From positions 101,480 through 165,479 of the forward strand of contig JANYGP010000075.1 in the NCBI GenBank assembly GCA_025362315.1: DNA of 64,000 nt. Direction: 5' to 3'. The notes beneath the pieces are model-generated. The model ran no database searches, had not been told where the DNA came from, and was given only the letters and a program-made list of their open reading frames with translations. A program made the position numbers and the translations under genes. Below are positions 18,660 to 28,168 of the stretch, one piece after another. Positions within the stretch are counted from its first letter, which is position 1, and each line of letters starts with the position of its first letter. The DNA comes from Polaromonas sp. GTDB lineage: Bacteria; Pseudomonadota; Gammaproteobacteria; Burkholderiales; Burkholderiaceae_C.

Positions 18660-20159
18660 ATGGATATTTTTAACTTGCTGATGCAGGGCTTTGCCACCGC
18701 AGCGACACCAGTCAACTTGCTGTGGTGTTTTGTCGGTTGCGCGCTGGGTACTGCTGTTGGCGTACTCCCCGGCATTGGCCCGGCTGTGGCAGTGGCCATG
18801 TTGCTGCCCATTACTGTCAAGGTCGAAGCCACGGCGTCGATGATCTTTTTTGCGGGCATTTACTACGGCGCGATGTACGGCGGCTCGACCACCTCGATTT
18901 TGCTGAATACGCCGGGCGAAACCGCCAGCATGGTCACAGCAATGGAAGGCAACAAAATGGCCAAAAGCGGCCGCGCAGGAGCGGCGCTGGCCACGGCTGC
19001 CATCGGCTCATTTGTAGCGGGCACCATAGCCACCGTTATCGTTACGCTGTTCGCGCCTATCGTGGCCGATTACGCCGTCAAGCTCGGGCCGCCTGAATAC
19101 TTCATGCTGATGCTGCTGGCGTTTACCACTGTCAGCGCTGTGCTGGGCAAGAGCACGGTTCGCGGGCTGACAGCACTGTTCATGGGTCTGGCTGCTGGTC
19201 TGGTGGGCCTGGACCAGATTTCTGCCCAGGCGCGTTACACGGGCGGCGTGCCCGAGCTGCTGGACGGCATTGAAATTGTGCTGGTAGCTGTGGGTTTGTT
19301 TGCGGTGGCCGAGGCACTGCACGCGGTGCTGTACGAAGGCAAAGTCAAGGAAGACCAGAACAAATTGAGCAAGGTGCACATGACCGGCAAAGACTGGCGC
19401 AGGTCTGTCCCGGCCTGGCTGCGCGGCACCGCCATTGGTGTGCCGTTTGGCTGCATTCCTGCAGGCGGCACCGAGATACCGACTTTTTTGAGCTACGCCA
19501 CCGAGAAAAAGCTAGCTAAAAAAGAAGTGGCTGATGAGTTTGGCACCCTGGGCGCGATTGAAGGCGTAGCAGGGCCTGAGGCGGCCAACAACGCGACCGT
19601 TACGGCGGCCATGATCCCGCTGTTGACGCTCGGCATCCCCACATCCAACACCACTGCCATTTTGCTGGGAGCGTTTCAAAACTACGGCATTCAGCCTGGG
19701 CCGCAGCTCTTTAGTTCTTCATCCACACTGGTGTGGGCGTTGATTGCGTCGCTTTACATCGGCAACGTCATGCTGCTCGTGCTCAATTTGCCGCTGGTGG
19801 GTCTGTGGGTCAAGCTGCTCAAAATCCCAAAACCGTACTTGTACGCCGGTATTTTGATTTTTGCGACCGTTGGCGTCTACGGCATGCGGCAAAGCGCGTT
19901 TGATCTGTTTTTGCTCTACGCCATCGGCGTGTTGGGCGTGGTGATGCGCCGCTTTGATTTTCCGACTGCACCGGTGGTGGTGGGCATGATTTTGGGGCCC
20001 CTGGCCGAGGCGCAGCTGCGCAACGCGATGTCAATAGGTGAGGGCAGTGCGATGGTGTTTGTGCAGCGCCCGGTATCGCTTATTCTGATTGTTGTCGTGG
20101 TCGCCGTGCTGGTAGTGCCCCGTGTCGCCAGGACGTGGTCAGCCAGAGCGCTACGGTAG
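18660..20159 (+). CDS. tctA: Tripartite tricarboxylate transporter large membrane subunit
   Basis: A 499-residue permease with about 12 helices. Hallmarks are [17 protein letters not shown] near residue 40, the [19 protein letters not shown] loop near residue 75, and the second repeat [26 protein letters not shown]. These conserved loops form the substrate site in the family. It ends the tctCBA operon. Confidence 0.96.
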   Translation: MDIFNLLMQGFATAATPVNLLWCFVGCALGTAVGVLPGIGPAVAVAMLLPITVKVEATASMIFFAGIYYGAMYGGSTTSILLNTPGETASMVTAMEGNKMAKSGRAGAALATAAIGSFVAGTIATVIVTLFAPIVADYAVKLGPPEYFMLMLLAFTTVSAVLGKSTVRGLTALFMGLAAGLVGLDQISAQARYTGGVPELLDGIEIVLVAVGLFAVAEALHAVLYEGKVKEDQNKLSKVHMTGKDWRRSVPAWLRGTAIGVPFGCIPAGGTEIPTFLSYATEKKLAKKEVADEFGTLGAIEGVAGPEAANNATVTAAMIPLLTLGIPTSNTTAILLGAFQNYGIQPGPQLFSSSSTLVWALIASLYIGNVMLLVLNLPLVGLWVKLLKIPKPYLYAGILIFATVGVYGMRQSAFDLFLLYAIGVLGVVMRRFDFPTAPVVVGMILGPLAEAQLRNAMSIGEGSAMVFVQRPVSLILIVVVVAVLVVPRVARTWSARALR

Positions 20160-20214
20160 ACCGTTGCTGGCAAAGGTGCAGCAAGCCAGGCCGCTGCGCC
20201 CTTGTTTGGATTGA

Positions 20215-20664
20215 TTATTTGCCGTTAATCGCCAACAGCTCGACTTCAAACACCAGCGTGGCATTCGGTGGAATCACGCCGCCTGCGCCGCGTTGGCCGT
20301 AAGCAATGGCTGATGGGCATGTCAGCTTTGCTTTGCCGCCAGTCTTCATCAACTGCACGCCTTCGGTCCAGCAAGGGATCACGCCGTTCAATGGGAATTC
20401 AGTGGGTTCATTGCGCTTGTACGAGCTGTCAAATTCCTTGCCATCCGGAAAAGTGCCTTTGTAATGCACTTTAACTTTGTCAGTGGCTTTTGGGCTGTCG
20501 CCTGTGCCGTCTTTCAGGGAGCGATACACCAGGCCGCTCGAAGTGACTTTTGCGCCGGCTTCCTTGCTGGCAGCTGCCAATGCGGCATCGGTTTGCGCAA
20601 GCGCGGCAGTCGCTGTGAACAGGCAGATTGCGCTGGAAATTAAAAGCAGTGGAAATGAACGCAT
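20215..20664 (-). CDS. FKBP-type peptidyl-prolyl cis-trans isomerase, exported
   Basis: A 149-residue protein with a signal peptide (MRSFPLLLISSAICLFTATAALA) and one FKBP domain: VYRSLKDGTGDSPKATDKVKVHYKG, then GKEFDSSYKRNEPTEFPLNGVIPCWTEGVQLM and the end VFEVELLAING. The single domain without a dimerisation arm matches FkpB/FkbP-type short isomerases in the periplasm. Confidence 0.93.
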   Translation of the reverse strand: MRSFPLLLISSAICLFTATAALAQTDAALAAASKEAGAKVTSSGLVYRSLKDGTGDSPKATDKVKVHYKGTFPDGKEFDSSYKRNEPTEFPLNGVIPCWTEGVQLMKTGGKAKLTCPSAIAYGQRGAGGVIPPNATLVFEVELLAINGK

Positions 20665-20760
20665 GAGAAATCCTTAAAAAATCAAAACCAAGAATGTTTG
20701 CGGTTGCTGGCGGCGAACCAGACATCAAATGACCGTGCTGTATTTTAAAGTTATTTATTT

Positions 20761-20808
20761 ACTATTAAATCAATAGCTGTATGCGCCCATATTAATTGGG
20801 CTAGAGCG
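20761..20808 (+). repeat. Family A dispersed repeat between FKBP and helicase genes
   Basis: ACTATTAAATCAATAGCTG, ATGCGCCCATATTAATTGGG and CTAGAG match the family. GCGCCCA and TGGGC form the hairpin arms around an AT-rich loop. Confidence 0.8.
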
Positions 20809-20819
20809 CTGTTTAACCC

Positions 20820-23192
20820 TTAAAAATGCACCGGGGGACGCTTTTCCGGTCGTGAAGCGCTGTGAGTGATGTTTTGCACCCGCCACCAATGTGGCAACAG
20901 GCTTTGCACTTCGGGCTGCGTGAAGCGGTCATCCATCAGCACCACGACTCCTGTGTCCTGCTGGGTGCGGATCACGCGGCCTGCGGCTTGCACCACTTTT
21001 TGTACGCCCGGATAAAGATAGGTGTAGTTATAGGCGGTGTCATGTTGCCCTTCACCCTGTATGTCGTCATTTTTAAAATAGTCAGCCATGCGTTTTTTGA
21101 TTTCTTCGTTCACCGCGTTGACTTGCGGCAAGCCCAGTGTGGCAATGAATGCACCAATCAGTCGGCTACCTGGCAAATCAATCCCTTCTGCAAATGCGCC
21201 CCCCAGCACTGCAAACCCAATGCCGCGCGATGTGCTGGTAAAGCGGCTTAAAAACTGTTCACGTCCAGCCTCGTTCATCTGGCGGGTTTGCACCCAGGTG
21301 GTGATGTGTGGGTGACATTGGGAAAAATAGTGTTCCAGCTTTTGCAGGTAGTCATAACTGCTGGTAAAAGCCAGGTAATTGCCGGGCGCTTTGGCATACT
21401 GCTGCGCCATCAGATCAGTGATCACTGCCAAAGACTGGTTGCGGTCGTGATAGCGGGTTGACACATTTCGCACCGCGCTGACGGCCAGCTGATCAGGTGA
21501 AAACGGTGACGCAACGTCAATCCACGCTGTAGCCATTGGCAAGCCCAGGGTGTCTTTGTAAAAGTTAGCTGGACTCAACGTGGCAGAAAAAAGCACTGCG
21601 CTCTGCGCATCGGTGAAGCGCGGATTTAAAAATGGTGCAGGCACGATGTTGCGGATGGTCAATGTTGCGCTGCCCTGGCTGCTTTGGAGCAGTGAGCCAG
21701 CAGGCGTCGCTTCATCTGTCAGCGTGATGTCGAACATGGAATGCGTGCCAAAGCTGTCTGCCATGCGGGAAAAGTGCAGCGCCTCAAAGTAAAACGACTG
21801 CAATTCAGCATCAACCCGTGTCGGATTGGCCACCAAAAAATCGGTGATGCCGGTGATGAGCTGTTGCAAGACTTTCAAAAAATCAGCCGGCAATTCCTCG
21901 ACCACCAGGTAGTCGACAACTTGCGTTTTATGCACATCGTAAAAAGCCCGATTGAGCTTGTCGAGCACAGCGCGTACAGCTCGCGGCGCCGCTGCATGCA
22001 CAGCTTGCAGCTGCCGCTGGTTCAGCGCAGCCGAATACATGCTGCGGGCACGCTCAATCATGTTGTGTGCCTCGTCAACCAGTACGCTCACCCGCCACTG
22101 ATAACTGACAGTCATGGCGTGCAGCATGGCACTTAGATCAAAGTAATAGTTGTAATCGCCAATGACAACGTCGGCCCAGGTGGCCATTTCTTGCGCCAGG
22201 TAATAGGGGCACACCGCATGGGTCAGGGCCACATCCCGCATGGCGGTTTTGTCCAGCAGGACATCGGCTGCGCTTTGTACAGCTGCGTAGCGCGCCTGCG
22301 GCAGCCGGTCATAAAAACCTTTGGCCAGCGGACACGAGTCTCCGTGACATGCCTTGTCCGGGTGCTCGCATGATTTGTCCCGGGCGACAAGCTCCACAAC
22401 ACGCAGTCGCAAGCTGGGCGTACTCGCACTGATCAGATCAAACGCATCCAGTGCCAGCTTACGCCCGGGTGTTTTGGCTGCCAGATAAAAAAGCTTGTCC
22501 AGCCGCTGGGACGGCATGGCCTTGAGCAGGGGAAACACAGTGCCAATTGTTTTGCCGATGCCGGTAGTGGCTTGCGCCATCAGGCACTTGCAATTGCTGG
22601 CGGTTTTATAAACCGCCTCGGCCAGTTCGCGTTGCCCGGGCCTGAAGGTCACGTGCGGGAAGGCAAGGGCGGTTAACGACGCATCACGTGCGGTGCGGTG
22701 TGCCAGCTCGCGTACAGCCCAGGCTAAAAACAACTCGCACTGCTGGTTGAAATATTCCTTCAGGCGGGTGGCTGTGAAGTTTTCGACCAGCGGGGTTTCC
22801 TGCATGCTGGCAATGTCAAAGTAAACCAATGCCAGATTGACATCTTTCAGGTCTTTGGCCTGGCACAGCAGCCAGCCATAAATTTTGACCTGCGCCCAAT
22901 GCAAGGCGCGTTTGTTGTCTGCCATGTTGTGCAGGTCGCCCCGGTAGGTTTTGACTTCTTCGAGCTGGTTGTTGACTGGGTCGTAACCGTCTGCCCTGCC
23001 GCGAACCGACAGGGTTTTGTAGGTGCCGTCAAGTGTGACTTCGCTCAAATACCCGGCATCCCTCCGTGACGCTACCAGCGCATGCCCGGCCATGCCTTCG
23101 CTGGCTGAAGGCGAGGGTGTTAATCGCAGATCCAGGTCGCCATGCTTGGCAGTGAAATTGCACAGCGCCCGTACCGATACGCAGTAAGTCAA
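20820..23192 (-). CDS. ATP-dependent DNA helicase, Rad3/XPD (DinG) type with iron-sulfur cysteines
   Basis: A 790-residue superfamily 2 helicase. An N-terminal nuclease-like region (RGRADGYDPVNNQLEEVKTYRG) resembles PD-(D/E)XK folds and precedes the motor domain. Walker A is AQATTGIGKTIGT, the iron-sulfur Cys cluster is CEHPDKACHGDSCPLAKGF plus a later CPYYLAQE, and the DEAH box is VLVDEAHNM. Motif VI is QAAGRVIRTQQDTG. No in-frame ATG or GTG exists between the upstream stop and the conserved N-terminus, so a TTG start at 23192 is likely. The family is linked to repair and R-loop or D-loop unwinding. Confidence 0.9.
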   Translation of the reverse strand: MTYCVSVRALCNFTAKHGDLDLRLTPSPSASEGMAGHALVASRRDAGYLSEVTLDGTYKTLSVRGRADGYDPVNNQLEEVKTYRGDLHNMADNKRALHWAQVKIYGWLLCQAKDLKDVNLALVYFDIASMQETPLVENFTATRLKEYFNQQCELFLAWAVRELAHRTARDASLTALAFPHVTFRPGQRELAEAVYKTASNCKCLMAQATTGIGKTIGTVFPLLKAMPSQRLDKLFYLAAKTPGRKLALDAFDLISASTPSLRLRVVELVARDKSCEHPDKACHGDSCPLAKGFYDRLPQARYAAVQSAADVLLDKTAMRDVALTHAVCPYYLAQEMATWADVVIGDYNYYFDLSAMLHAMTVSYQWRVSVLVDEAHNMIERARSMYSAALNQRQLQAVHAAAPRAVRAVLDKLNRAFYDVHKTQVVDYLVVEELPADFLKVLQQLITGITDFLVANPTRVDAELQSFYFEALHFSRMADSFGTHSMFDITLTDEATPAGSLLQSSQGSATLTIRNIVPAPFLNPRFTDAQSAVLFSATLSPANFYKDTLGLPMATAWIDVASPFSPDQLAVSAVRNVSTRYHDRNQSLAVITDLMAQQYAKAPGNYLAFTSSYDYLQKLEHYFSQCHPHITTWVQTRQMNEAGREQFLSRFTSTSRGIGFAVLGGAFAEGIDLPGSRLIGAFIATLGLPQVNAVNEEIKKRMADYFKNDDIQGEGQHDTAYNYTYLYPGVQKVVQAAGRVIRTQQDTGVVVLMDDRFTQPEVQSLLPHWWRVQNITHSASRPEKRPPVHF

Positions 23193-23290
23193 CTGCGACT
23201 CATTGGGTTGCAGAGCAAGGGGCAGAGGGTGGGCATGCCCATGATTTTAAAGGGCGCGCAGTCAGCAGGCCGCGCGCCCAGCAGGATTGA

Positions 23291-23839
23291 TTACAGTCGG
23301 CCCAGGTCCTGCACGGCATCAATGATCATGCTGCTGCCAATGGCAATCAGCAATATGTCACTGGCAACACGCACGTATTTGTAACCCGCCGGAGGCGTGC
23401 CCAGCTGCACTACAACAGGGGCGGGCACGGGGTAATACACAACATTGGCCGGCAAGGGCTGACCCATTGCCCATTTTTTGCCCTGGCCCGGCGGCATGCA
23501 ACCGTTGTTCTTTTTGGCCAAGCCTGGCGGGCAACGACCTGCGCTGTACTGCTGCCCGTAATAGTTGCGAATCGCGCCACGTTGGGAGTCTGTGAAATAG
23601 GTATTGACAGATACGTTGGCTGTCACGCCTTCATATTTTTGCTTTTTGTCTTTGTGCTTTTCTTTTTTATCGTGCTTGCCTTCTTTGCTTTCTTTGCCCT
23701 CTTTGTCCTCTTTGTGTTCTTTGCCTTGTCCGGCCCAATCTGGTTTTTCAGCCAGGGCAGGGCTGACAAAACTGACAGAGGCGGCAGACAGAAGCAGGGC
23801 TGAAATCAATGGGACGGAGAGGTACTTTAAAAGGTGCAT
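23291..23839 (-). CDS. Exported RcnB/CigR-like protein with a Lys/Glu-rich repeat
   Basis: A 182-residue protein with a signal peptide (LSVPLISALLLSAASVSFVSPALA), then a charged low-complexity stretch of Lys, Glu, Asp and His (residues about 38-68). The C-terminal domain contains RCPPGLAKKNNGCMPPGQ, YVRVASDILLIAIGSSMIIDAVQDL. That pattern matches RcnB/CigR-type periplasmic proteins, linked in other bacteria to metal homeostasis or virulence regulation. The His/Glu-rich stretch could bind metal; this is inference. Confidence 0.75.
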   Translation of the reverse strand: MHLLKYLSVPLISALLLSAASVSFVSPALAEKPDWAGQGKEHKEDKEGKESKEGKHDKKEKHKDKKQKYEGVTANVSVNTYFTDSQRGAIRNYYGQQYSAGRCPPGLAKKNNGCMPPGQGKKWAMGQPLPANVVYYPVPAPVVVQLGTPPAGYKYVRVASDILLIAIGSSMIIDAVQDLGRL

Positions 23840-23981
23840 ATGTTTTTTTGTTCAGTGGTGTGAGGTTAGACAATCCCTGCGGCAAATTATTTTTGCTTGG
23901 CTTTACAACGCATCAAATGCAACTTGGGTTGGCTTTGATGAACATTTGCTTTGACTTTGAAGGCGTCGTCCTACAAACGTA

Positions 23982-24980
23982 TCAAATGTGCGGCACGCCT
24001 TTTTTCTGCCGCTCAATCTCATCTTTTTTCATGTTCAGGTAGCTCGCTTTGTCGGCTTCATGCAGTTGCAGTGGGTACTGCTCCGTGCTGTCAAACCATT
24101 TCTCCAGCCTGTTGTCCAGCTGCTCGTGCGCAGGCACAGACAATGACTTCAGGTACGCATCAATGGCCAGGTAGTAGCGCATGGTGTTGCGTTCAACTGC
24201 GCCCCGCATGCCACCTACGTAAACGCCTCCATTAGCGCCTCCATCAGCGCCCCCATTAGCGCCTGCATTAGCGTTGCTTTCATTCGAATTTGTTTCAATT
24301 TTTGTAAAGCCAACTTTGCTGCTTCCTGCTGTGCTCAGGTAAGCTTGCATGGCTATCCTGCCCGCCAGACCAAAACCATATGCATATTGAAGATGCAAAA
24401 AGGTTTTGTTGTTAGGTAACGGTACTGCTGCAAGTGATATTGCGTAGTTGCTGGTACCCAATGGGCCTTTGTCAGCATTCAGTTGCACCCGCATGAAATT
24501 TGGATTCGGCGGATTCGCTGTCATGACAAACTGCAGCGCAAATGTATCGTCCAGTTGCTGCGCTGTTTTTTTACCAAAATTAACCATCATCAAATTTGGA
24601 TTGGACGCACCAGCCGGCCGACAATATTTTGTGTTGATGTGCAGGATCACCAGCTCGCACATTTGTCCAGGTGTTTTCAGGTTGCTGTTAACCAGGCTGA
24701 AAGGCACATCCAGCACCGCATAGGCGTTTCCGGTCACCCGATTGCCTGTCTGCACCGAGTCCAGTACCAAGGGGCGGTTAAAAACATTGCTGGCCAATTG
24801 GGAGCGCATTGCAGCATGCTTTTCCAGCAGTGATCCCGGGTTGGTTTCTGCGGCAAGTACTGGTGGGGCCATGACTGCCAGCAATGCAGAGCAGACCCAG
24901 GCCAATGAAAGCAGCTGCCAGAAACGCACAAATGAGCGCTTGGATCTTTCAGTCAATCTATTACTTAACATAATATACAT
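23982..24980 (-). CDS. Conserved secreted protein of unknown function
   Basis: A 332-residue protein with a basic N-terminus and signal peptide (LLSLAWVCSALLAVMAPPVLA). The body contains NRPLVLDSVQTGNRVTGNAYAVLD, ILHINTKYC, FLHLQYAYGFGLAGRIAMQAYL and MRGAVERNTMRYYLAIDAYL. The layout resembles a lipid-binding or START-like fold, but I cannot name a family. A 12-bp repeat array encodes NAGANGGADGGANGG inside the protein. The frame is open to a TTG at 25037; ATG 24980 or ATG 24971 is a more natural start before the signal peptide. Confidence 0.7.
   Translation of the reverse strand: MYIMLSNRLTERSKRSFVRFWQLLSLAWVCSALLAVMAPPVLAAETNPGSLLEKHAAMRSQLASNVFNRPLVLDSVQTGNRVTGNAYAVLDVPFSLVNSNLKTPGQMCELVILHINTKYCRPAGASNPNLMMVNFGKKTAQQLDDTFALQFVMTANPPNPNFMRVQLNADKGPLGTSNYAISLAAVPLPNNKTFLHLQYAYGFGLAGRIAMQAYLSTAGSSKVGFTKIETNSNESNANAGANGGADGGANGGVYVGGMRGAVERNTMRYYLAIDAYLKSLSVPAHEQLDNRLEKWFDSTEQYPLQLHEADKASYLNMKKDEIERQKKGVPHI
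24226..24273. repeat. Four 12-bp tandem repeats inside secreted-protein gene
   Basis: Units CCTCCATTAGCG, CCTCCATCAGCG, CCCCCATTAGCG and CCTGCATTAGCG lie end to end. Because 12 is a multiple of three, copy changes would add or remove four-residue Asn/Ala/Gly units without a frameshift. Confidence 0.92.
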
Positions 24981-25179
24981 CGTGGAATATTTAATCCATA
25001 TCGTTTTAAAAGCAGCTGAACCGAATGCAAAGACCAATTGCCGTTAAAAAAGTTGCATCCATTGAAATTGAACCCACTTTAAAGCGTATGCCTGGGCCAG
25101 ATTCAGTCAAGTCCTCTGGACTACCGAAACTCACGCTGTTGTGAATTGAAAAGACAGCTGATGATGAACCTTAGTCAAT

Positions 25180-25887
25180 TCATTCAAGCCATGTTGTGAA
25201 GTCGTCAACCGGCACGCGTGGTGTCCGATAAGTATTGACCAGCGCAGGATTGTTGGCATAACCCAGCGACATGCCGCACACCAGCATTTCATCAGGCCCG
25301 GCGCCGATGTGCGGCAAAATTATTTTTGCAAAACCGTTCCATGCAGCCTGTGGGCAAGTGGCCAGGCCGTGCCCACTGGCGGCCACCATCAGGTTTTGCA
25401 TGAACATGCCGTAGTCGACTAGCGAGCCGCGACCCATCACTTTATTGAGGGTGAACATCAGCCCAACTGGCGCATCAAAAAACCTGAAGTTTCGCTGTTG
25501 CTGCGCATGCATTTTGTCCCGGTCGCCTTTGGTGATGCCCAACAGACCGTACAGGCCCCAGCCGTTTTCACGGCGGCGATCAATGAACGGTGAAACCCAT
25601 TTTTCAGGGTAATAGTCATACGCTTCCTTGTATTCGCCAGCCAGTTCCGGATTGGCACGAATGGCATCGCCTGCCGCACAAACCTTTTCAACCAGCGCAT
25701 CGCGGCTGGCGCCTTGCAATACATAAACCTTCCAGGGCTGGGTGTTGGTACCTGACGGGGCTCGGGCAGCCAGCTCAAGCAACTGCGCAATGATTGGGCG
25801 CGGCACAGGGGTAGGTAAAAAATCGCGCGTTGATTGCCGGCCTTCGATGGCCTGAATGACAGCATTGTCAGAAATAACAGGGTTCAT
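25180..25887 (-). CDS. Nitroreductase family flavoprotein
   Basis: A 235-residue FMN enzyme of the nitroreductase superfamily. The N-terminus has RQSTRDFLPTPVPRPII and the FMN-phosphate contact APSGTNTQPWKVYV. The C-terminal half has GRGSLVDYGMFMQNLMVAASGHGLATCPQ and MSLGYANNPALVNTYRTPRVPVDDF. The family reduces nitroaromatics or quinones using NAD(P)H; the natural substrate is unknown. It stands alone, with no clear operon partner. Confidence 0.92.
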   Translation of the reverse strand: MNPVISDNAVIQAIEGRQSTRDFLPTPVPRPIIAQLLELAARAPSGTNTQPWKVYVLQGASRDALVEKVCAAGDAIRANPELAGEYKEAYDYYPEKWVSPFIDRRRENGWGLYGLLGITKGDRDKMHAQQQRNFRFFDAPVGLMFTLNKVMGRGSLVDYGMFMQNLMVAASGHGLATCPQAAWNGFAKIILPHIGAGPDEMLVCGMSLGYANNPALVNTYRTPRVPVDDFTTWLE

Positions 25888-26366
25888 TTGGTATTTTCCA
25901 TTGCAAATAAGGGTTACTGGCGGTGCAGCTTCAGCAGTGTTAAATCACTCGCAGTGCGCAACATGGTTGACATTCTCGGACACATTATTGTCTGTTCAGT
26001 CCGGTCAGTCCGGGCTAAACAGGCCGCTGATCTATCGATGACATGGCAATTGATTCAATGGGTTGCGGTATCCGTCCCAACTATTCGGGCAACCATTTAT
26101 CCAACGCTTTCGTCGACGAGTGACCCAATCGCAGTTCATTCAGATAGGCAGCGCAGCCAAAGGCATACCAGCCGCCCAATTCAACTTCACGGTGCTTGCA
26201 TCAGCGGAGCGACTTGGCCAGTGCCGCCAAGGCTACCGTCAAGCCCTCGGCATGCAGTGCGCGACTTGCAAAGCGACCAGTGAACCCACGCCTCCCGATA
26301 CCAACAAACTGATGGACATCATCCCCAGACTACGAATTGCAAACCCAGACTGCGAATTGCAACATT
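25888..26366. other. Gene-poor stretch with possible gene remnant
   Basis: About 480 bp without an intact gene. On the minus strand between about 26080 and 26330 one frame has protein-like sequence (GRRGFTGRFASRALHAEGL, then VELGGWYAFGCAAYLNELRL and ending TKALDKWLPE) but is broken by an in-frame TGA and lacks a start. It may be a decayed gene; I cannot identify the parent family. A near-duplicate of AGACTRCGAATTGCAA appears twice at 26329-26362. No promoter was recognised. Confidence 0.35.
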
Positions 26367-27341
26367 TCACCTGGGCCTGGCCCACTTTTGCCAATATTCA
26401 AGCGCAATGCAGTAAGTGTTGACCTGCACTTGCACGGTCTGATCAATTTGGTGGCCGTAACCGCCTGCCATGCAAAAAGCAAGGGGAATGTGCTTTTGAT
26501 GCGCCCAGTCAAAAACCCGGTGGTCCCGGGCTTGCAGTCCGCTGTAGCTAAGCTTTAATCGACCCAGACGGTCACCTTCAAAAGGGTCTGCGCCCGCTAG
26601 ATATATAACCAGATCAGGTTGAAAGCGCTGGTGCAATTGGGCAAGTGCGACATCAAGAGCCTGAAGATAAGGCTCGTCCAGGCACCCATCAGGCAGGCTC
26701 ACATCCAGATCGCTTGCTTCCTTTCTGAACGGAAAGTTTTTTTCTCCGTGCAAGGACAGCGTAAAGACAGACGCGTCATTCGCAAAAATACTGGCTGTGC
26801 CGTTGCCTTGATGCACATCCAGGTCAATGATGACAACCTGCATGGGTTTGCGTGAATTTTTATAGTGGCGCGACCATTCAGCTTGCATCAATCGTGCAGC
26901 AACAGCCACGTCGTTGAACACACAAAAACCGCCACCCTTGTCTGCATATGCGTGGTGTGTACCGCCTGCCAAATTGCCCGCTATGCCCTGGCCCGTTAAG
27001 CCCTGCCCTGCATTGCCTGTGGACAACAAGCCCATGGCAATGCGCGCCGCGGCAATTGTTGCCCCTACAGAGCGCCGCGCACGCTCAGCCATGGCCAAAG
27101 ACCATGGAAAACCAATTTCCCTTTGAAGGGCAGCGCTCAAGGTACCGCTTTCAATGGCGCAAATATAGTCGGGCGTGTGTGCCAGGGCCAGTTGCCCGTC
27201 TGTTGCAGCAGGTGCCTGCTGCAGATCAATGGCGGGCAGCTCAATCGAAATTCGGTCTCGCAACAGCTGGTATTTGGCCATTGGAAACCTGTGACCGTCT
27301 GGCAACGGCAAAACAAAGTGGTCAGCGTAGAAGGCTTGCAA
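26367..27341 (-). CDS. Histone deacetylase family (acetoin utilisation-like) hydrolase
   Basis: A 324-residue zinc amidohydrolase. Hallmarks are GGTHHAYADKGGGFCVFND (His-His pair), the metal-binding DLDVHQGNGTA, and a later Asp in YLAGADPFEGDRLG, plus FCMAGGYG. Bacterial members deacetylate acetylpolyamines or small acetyl conjugates, and some act on proteins; the substrate here is not predictable. A Gly-rich insertion (AGQGLTGQGIAGNLAGG) precedes the active-site loop. It is divergent from phaP. Confidence 0.9.
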   Translation of the reverse strand: MQAFYADHFVLPLPDGHRFPMAKYQLLRDRISIELPAIDLQQAPAATDGQLALAHTPDYICAIESGTLSAALQREIGFPWSLAMAERARRSVGATIAAARIAMGLLSTGNAGQGLTGQGIAGNLAGGTHHAYADKGGGFCVFNDVAVAARLMQAEWSRHYKNSRKPMQVVIIDLDVHQGNGTASIFANDASVFTLSLHGEKNFPFRKEASDLDVSLPDGCLDEPYLQALDVALAQLHQRFQPDLVIYLAGADPFEGDRLGRLKLSYSGLQARDHRVFDWAHQKHIPLAFCMAGGYGHQIDQTVQVQVNTYCIALEYWQKWARPR

Positions 27342-27410
27342 GGTGGGCTTTACAGACGTGAAAACAGATTGTGCCCCGCACCGGAAAATAGGGCTGTGAA
27401 TCTAAAATGG

Positions 27411-27423
27411 TGCAGTGCAGCAA
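27411..27423. promoter_or_regulatory. PhaR-like operator, upstream copy
   Basis: TGCAGTGCAGCAA, 20 bases before the -35 box of phaP. An identical copy lies at 27469. It resembles the TTGC/GCAA and CTGC-N3-GCA elements bound by the phasin repressor PhaR in other PHA producers. Confidence 0.55.
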
Positions 27424-27430
27424 TATTTGC

Positions 27431-27458
27431 TTGCATTCACACGGGTTATCCCTATAAT
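27431..27458 (+). promoter_or_regulatory. phaP promoter (-35 and -10)
   Basis: TTGCAT (27431-27436) and a perfect TATAAT (27453-27458) are separated by 16 bases. Transcription would start near 27465, about 80 bases before the phaP ATG. Confidence 0.75.
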
Positions 27459-27468
27459 CAGGTCATGT

Positions 27469-27481
27469 TGCAGTGCAGCAA
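27469..27481. promoter_or_regulatory. PhaR-like operator, downstream copy
   Basis: TGCAGTGCAGCAA again, preceded by T so that TTGC and GCAA flank a dyad. It sits just downstream of the predicted start of transcription, where a bound repressor would block RNA polymerase. Confidence 0.6.
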
Positions 27482-27546
27482 ATCACATGGATGATAAGCA
27501 AGGCAACTCTTTTCTGACCATTACTTTAACCATCTGGAGATTAATT

Positions 27547-28098
27547 ATGCTGACTGCTGAACAAATCATGGCCTCCCACAAAGCCAACATCGAAACCTTG
27601 TTTGGTTTGACCCACAAAGCCTTTGAAGGCGTTGAAAAACTGGTCGAGTTGAACGTGCAGGCCACAAAAGCTGCACTGGCTGAAGCTGGCAACCATGCCC
27701 AATCGGTCATGGGTGTCAAAGATGCCCAGGAATTTTTGGCTCTGCAAGCCAGCATGGTCCAGCCTCTGGCTGAAAAGACTGCAGCCTACAGCCGCCACCT
27801 GTATGACATCGCAACAGCCGCCGGCACTGACTTGGGCAAAACGCTGGAAAACCAGACTGCTGAAGCCCAGCAAAAAGTCATGGGTCTGGTCGACAGCGCC
27901 ACCAAAAACGCACCTGCTGGTTCCGAAACCGCCGTTGCTGTGATGAAAAGCGCCGTTGCAGCTGCCAACAATGCTTTTGAATCGATGCAAAAAGCAGTCA
28001 AGCAAGCCAGTGACATGGCTGAGACCAATTTCAAATCCGCAGCCAACACAGCGATGAACGCCACCAAGGCTGCAACAACAGTCGGCAAGAAGCGTTAA
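27547..28098 (+). CDS. phaP: Phasin, PHA granule-associated protein
   Basis: A 183-residue amphipathic helical protein that coats polyhydroxyalkanoate granules. It starts [21 protein letters not shown], typical of phasin_2 family members, and has Ala-rich helices such as [18 protein letters not shown] and [23 protein letters not shown] 27547 follows a GGAGA site; the frame is open upstream but the extension is not phasin-like. A strong promoter, two PhaR-like operators and a terminator give it an independent transcription unit close to phaCAB. Confidence 0.95.
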   Translation: MLTAEQIMASHKANIETLFGLTHKAFEGVEKLVELNVQATKAALAEAGNHAQSVMGVKDAQEFLALQASMVQPLAEKTAAYSRHLYDIATAAGTDLGKTLENQTAEAQQKVMGLVDSATKNAPAGSETAVAVMKSAVAAANNAFESMQKAVKQASDMAETNFKSAANTAMNATKAATTVGKKR

Positions 28099-28116
28099 TC
28101 AATTGATTCGTTTGAT

Positions 28117-28149
28117 AAAAAGCCTGGTCTGCTGACCAGGCTTTTTTTG
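28117..28149. terminator. Bidirectional terminator between phaP and hydratase
   Basis: A perfect nine-base stem (AGCCTGGTC at 28121-28129 and GACCAGGCT at 28134-28142) with a TGCT loop. A T-run follows and an A-run precedes it, so it can stop phaP on the plus strand and the hydratase gene on the minus strand. Confidence 0.93.
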
Positions 28150-28168
28150 GCTCTTCTGATATCAATTA

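Noticed and set aside
23100..23130. Family B-like CCTCGCC/GGCGAGG pattern in the helicase gene
   Set aside because: It encodes the conserved LTPSPSASEG segment of this helicase group, not an insertion.
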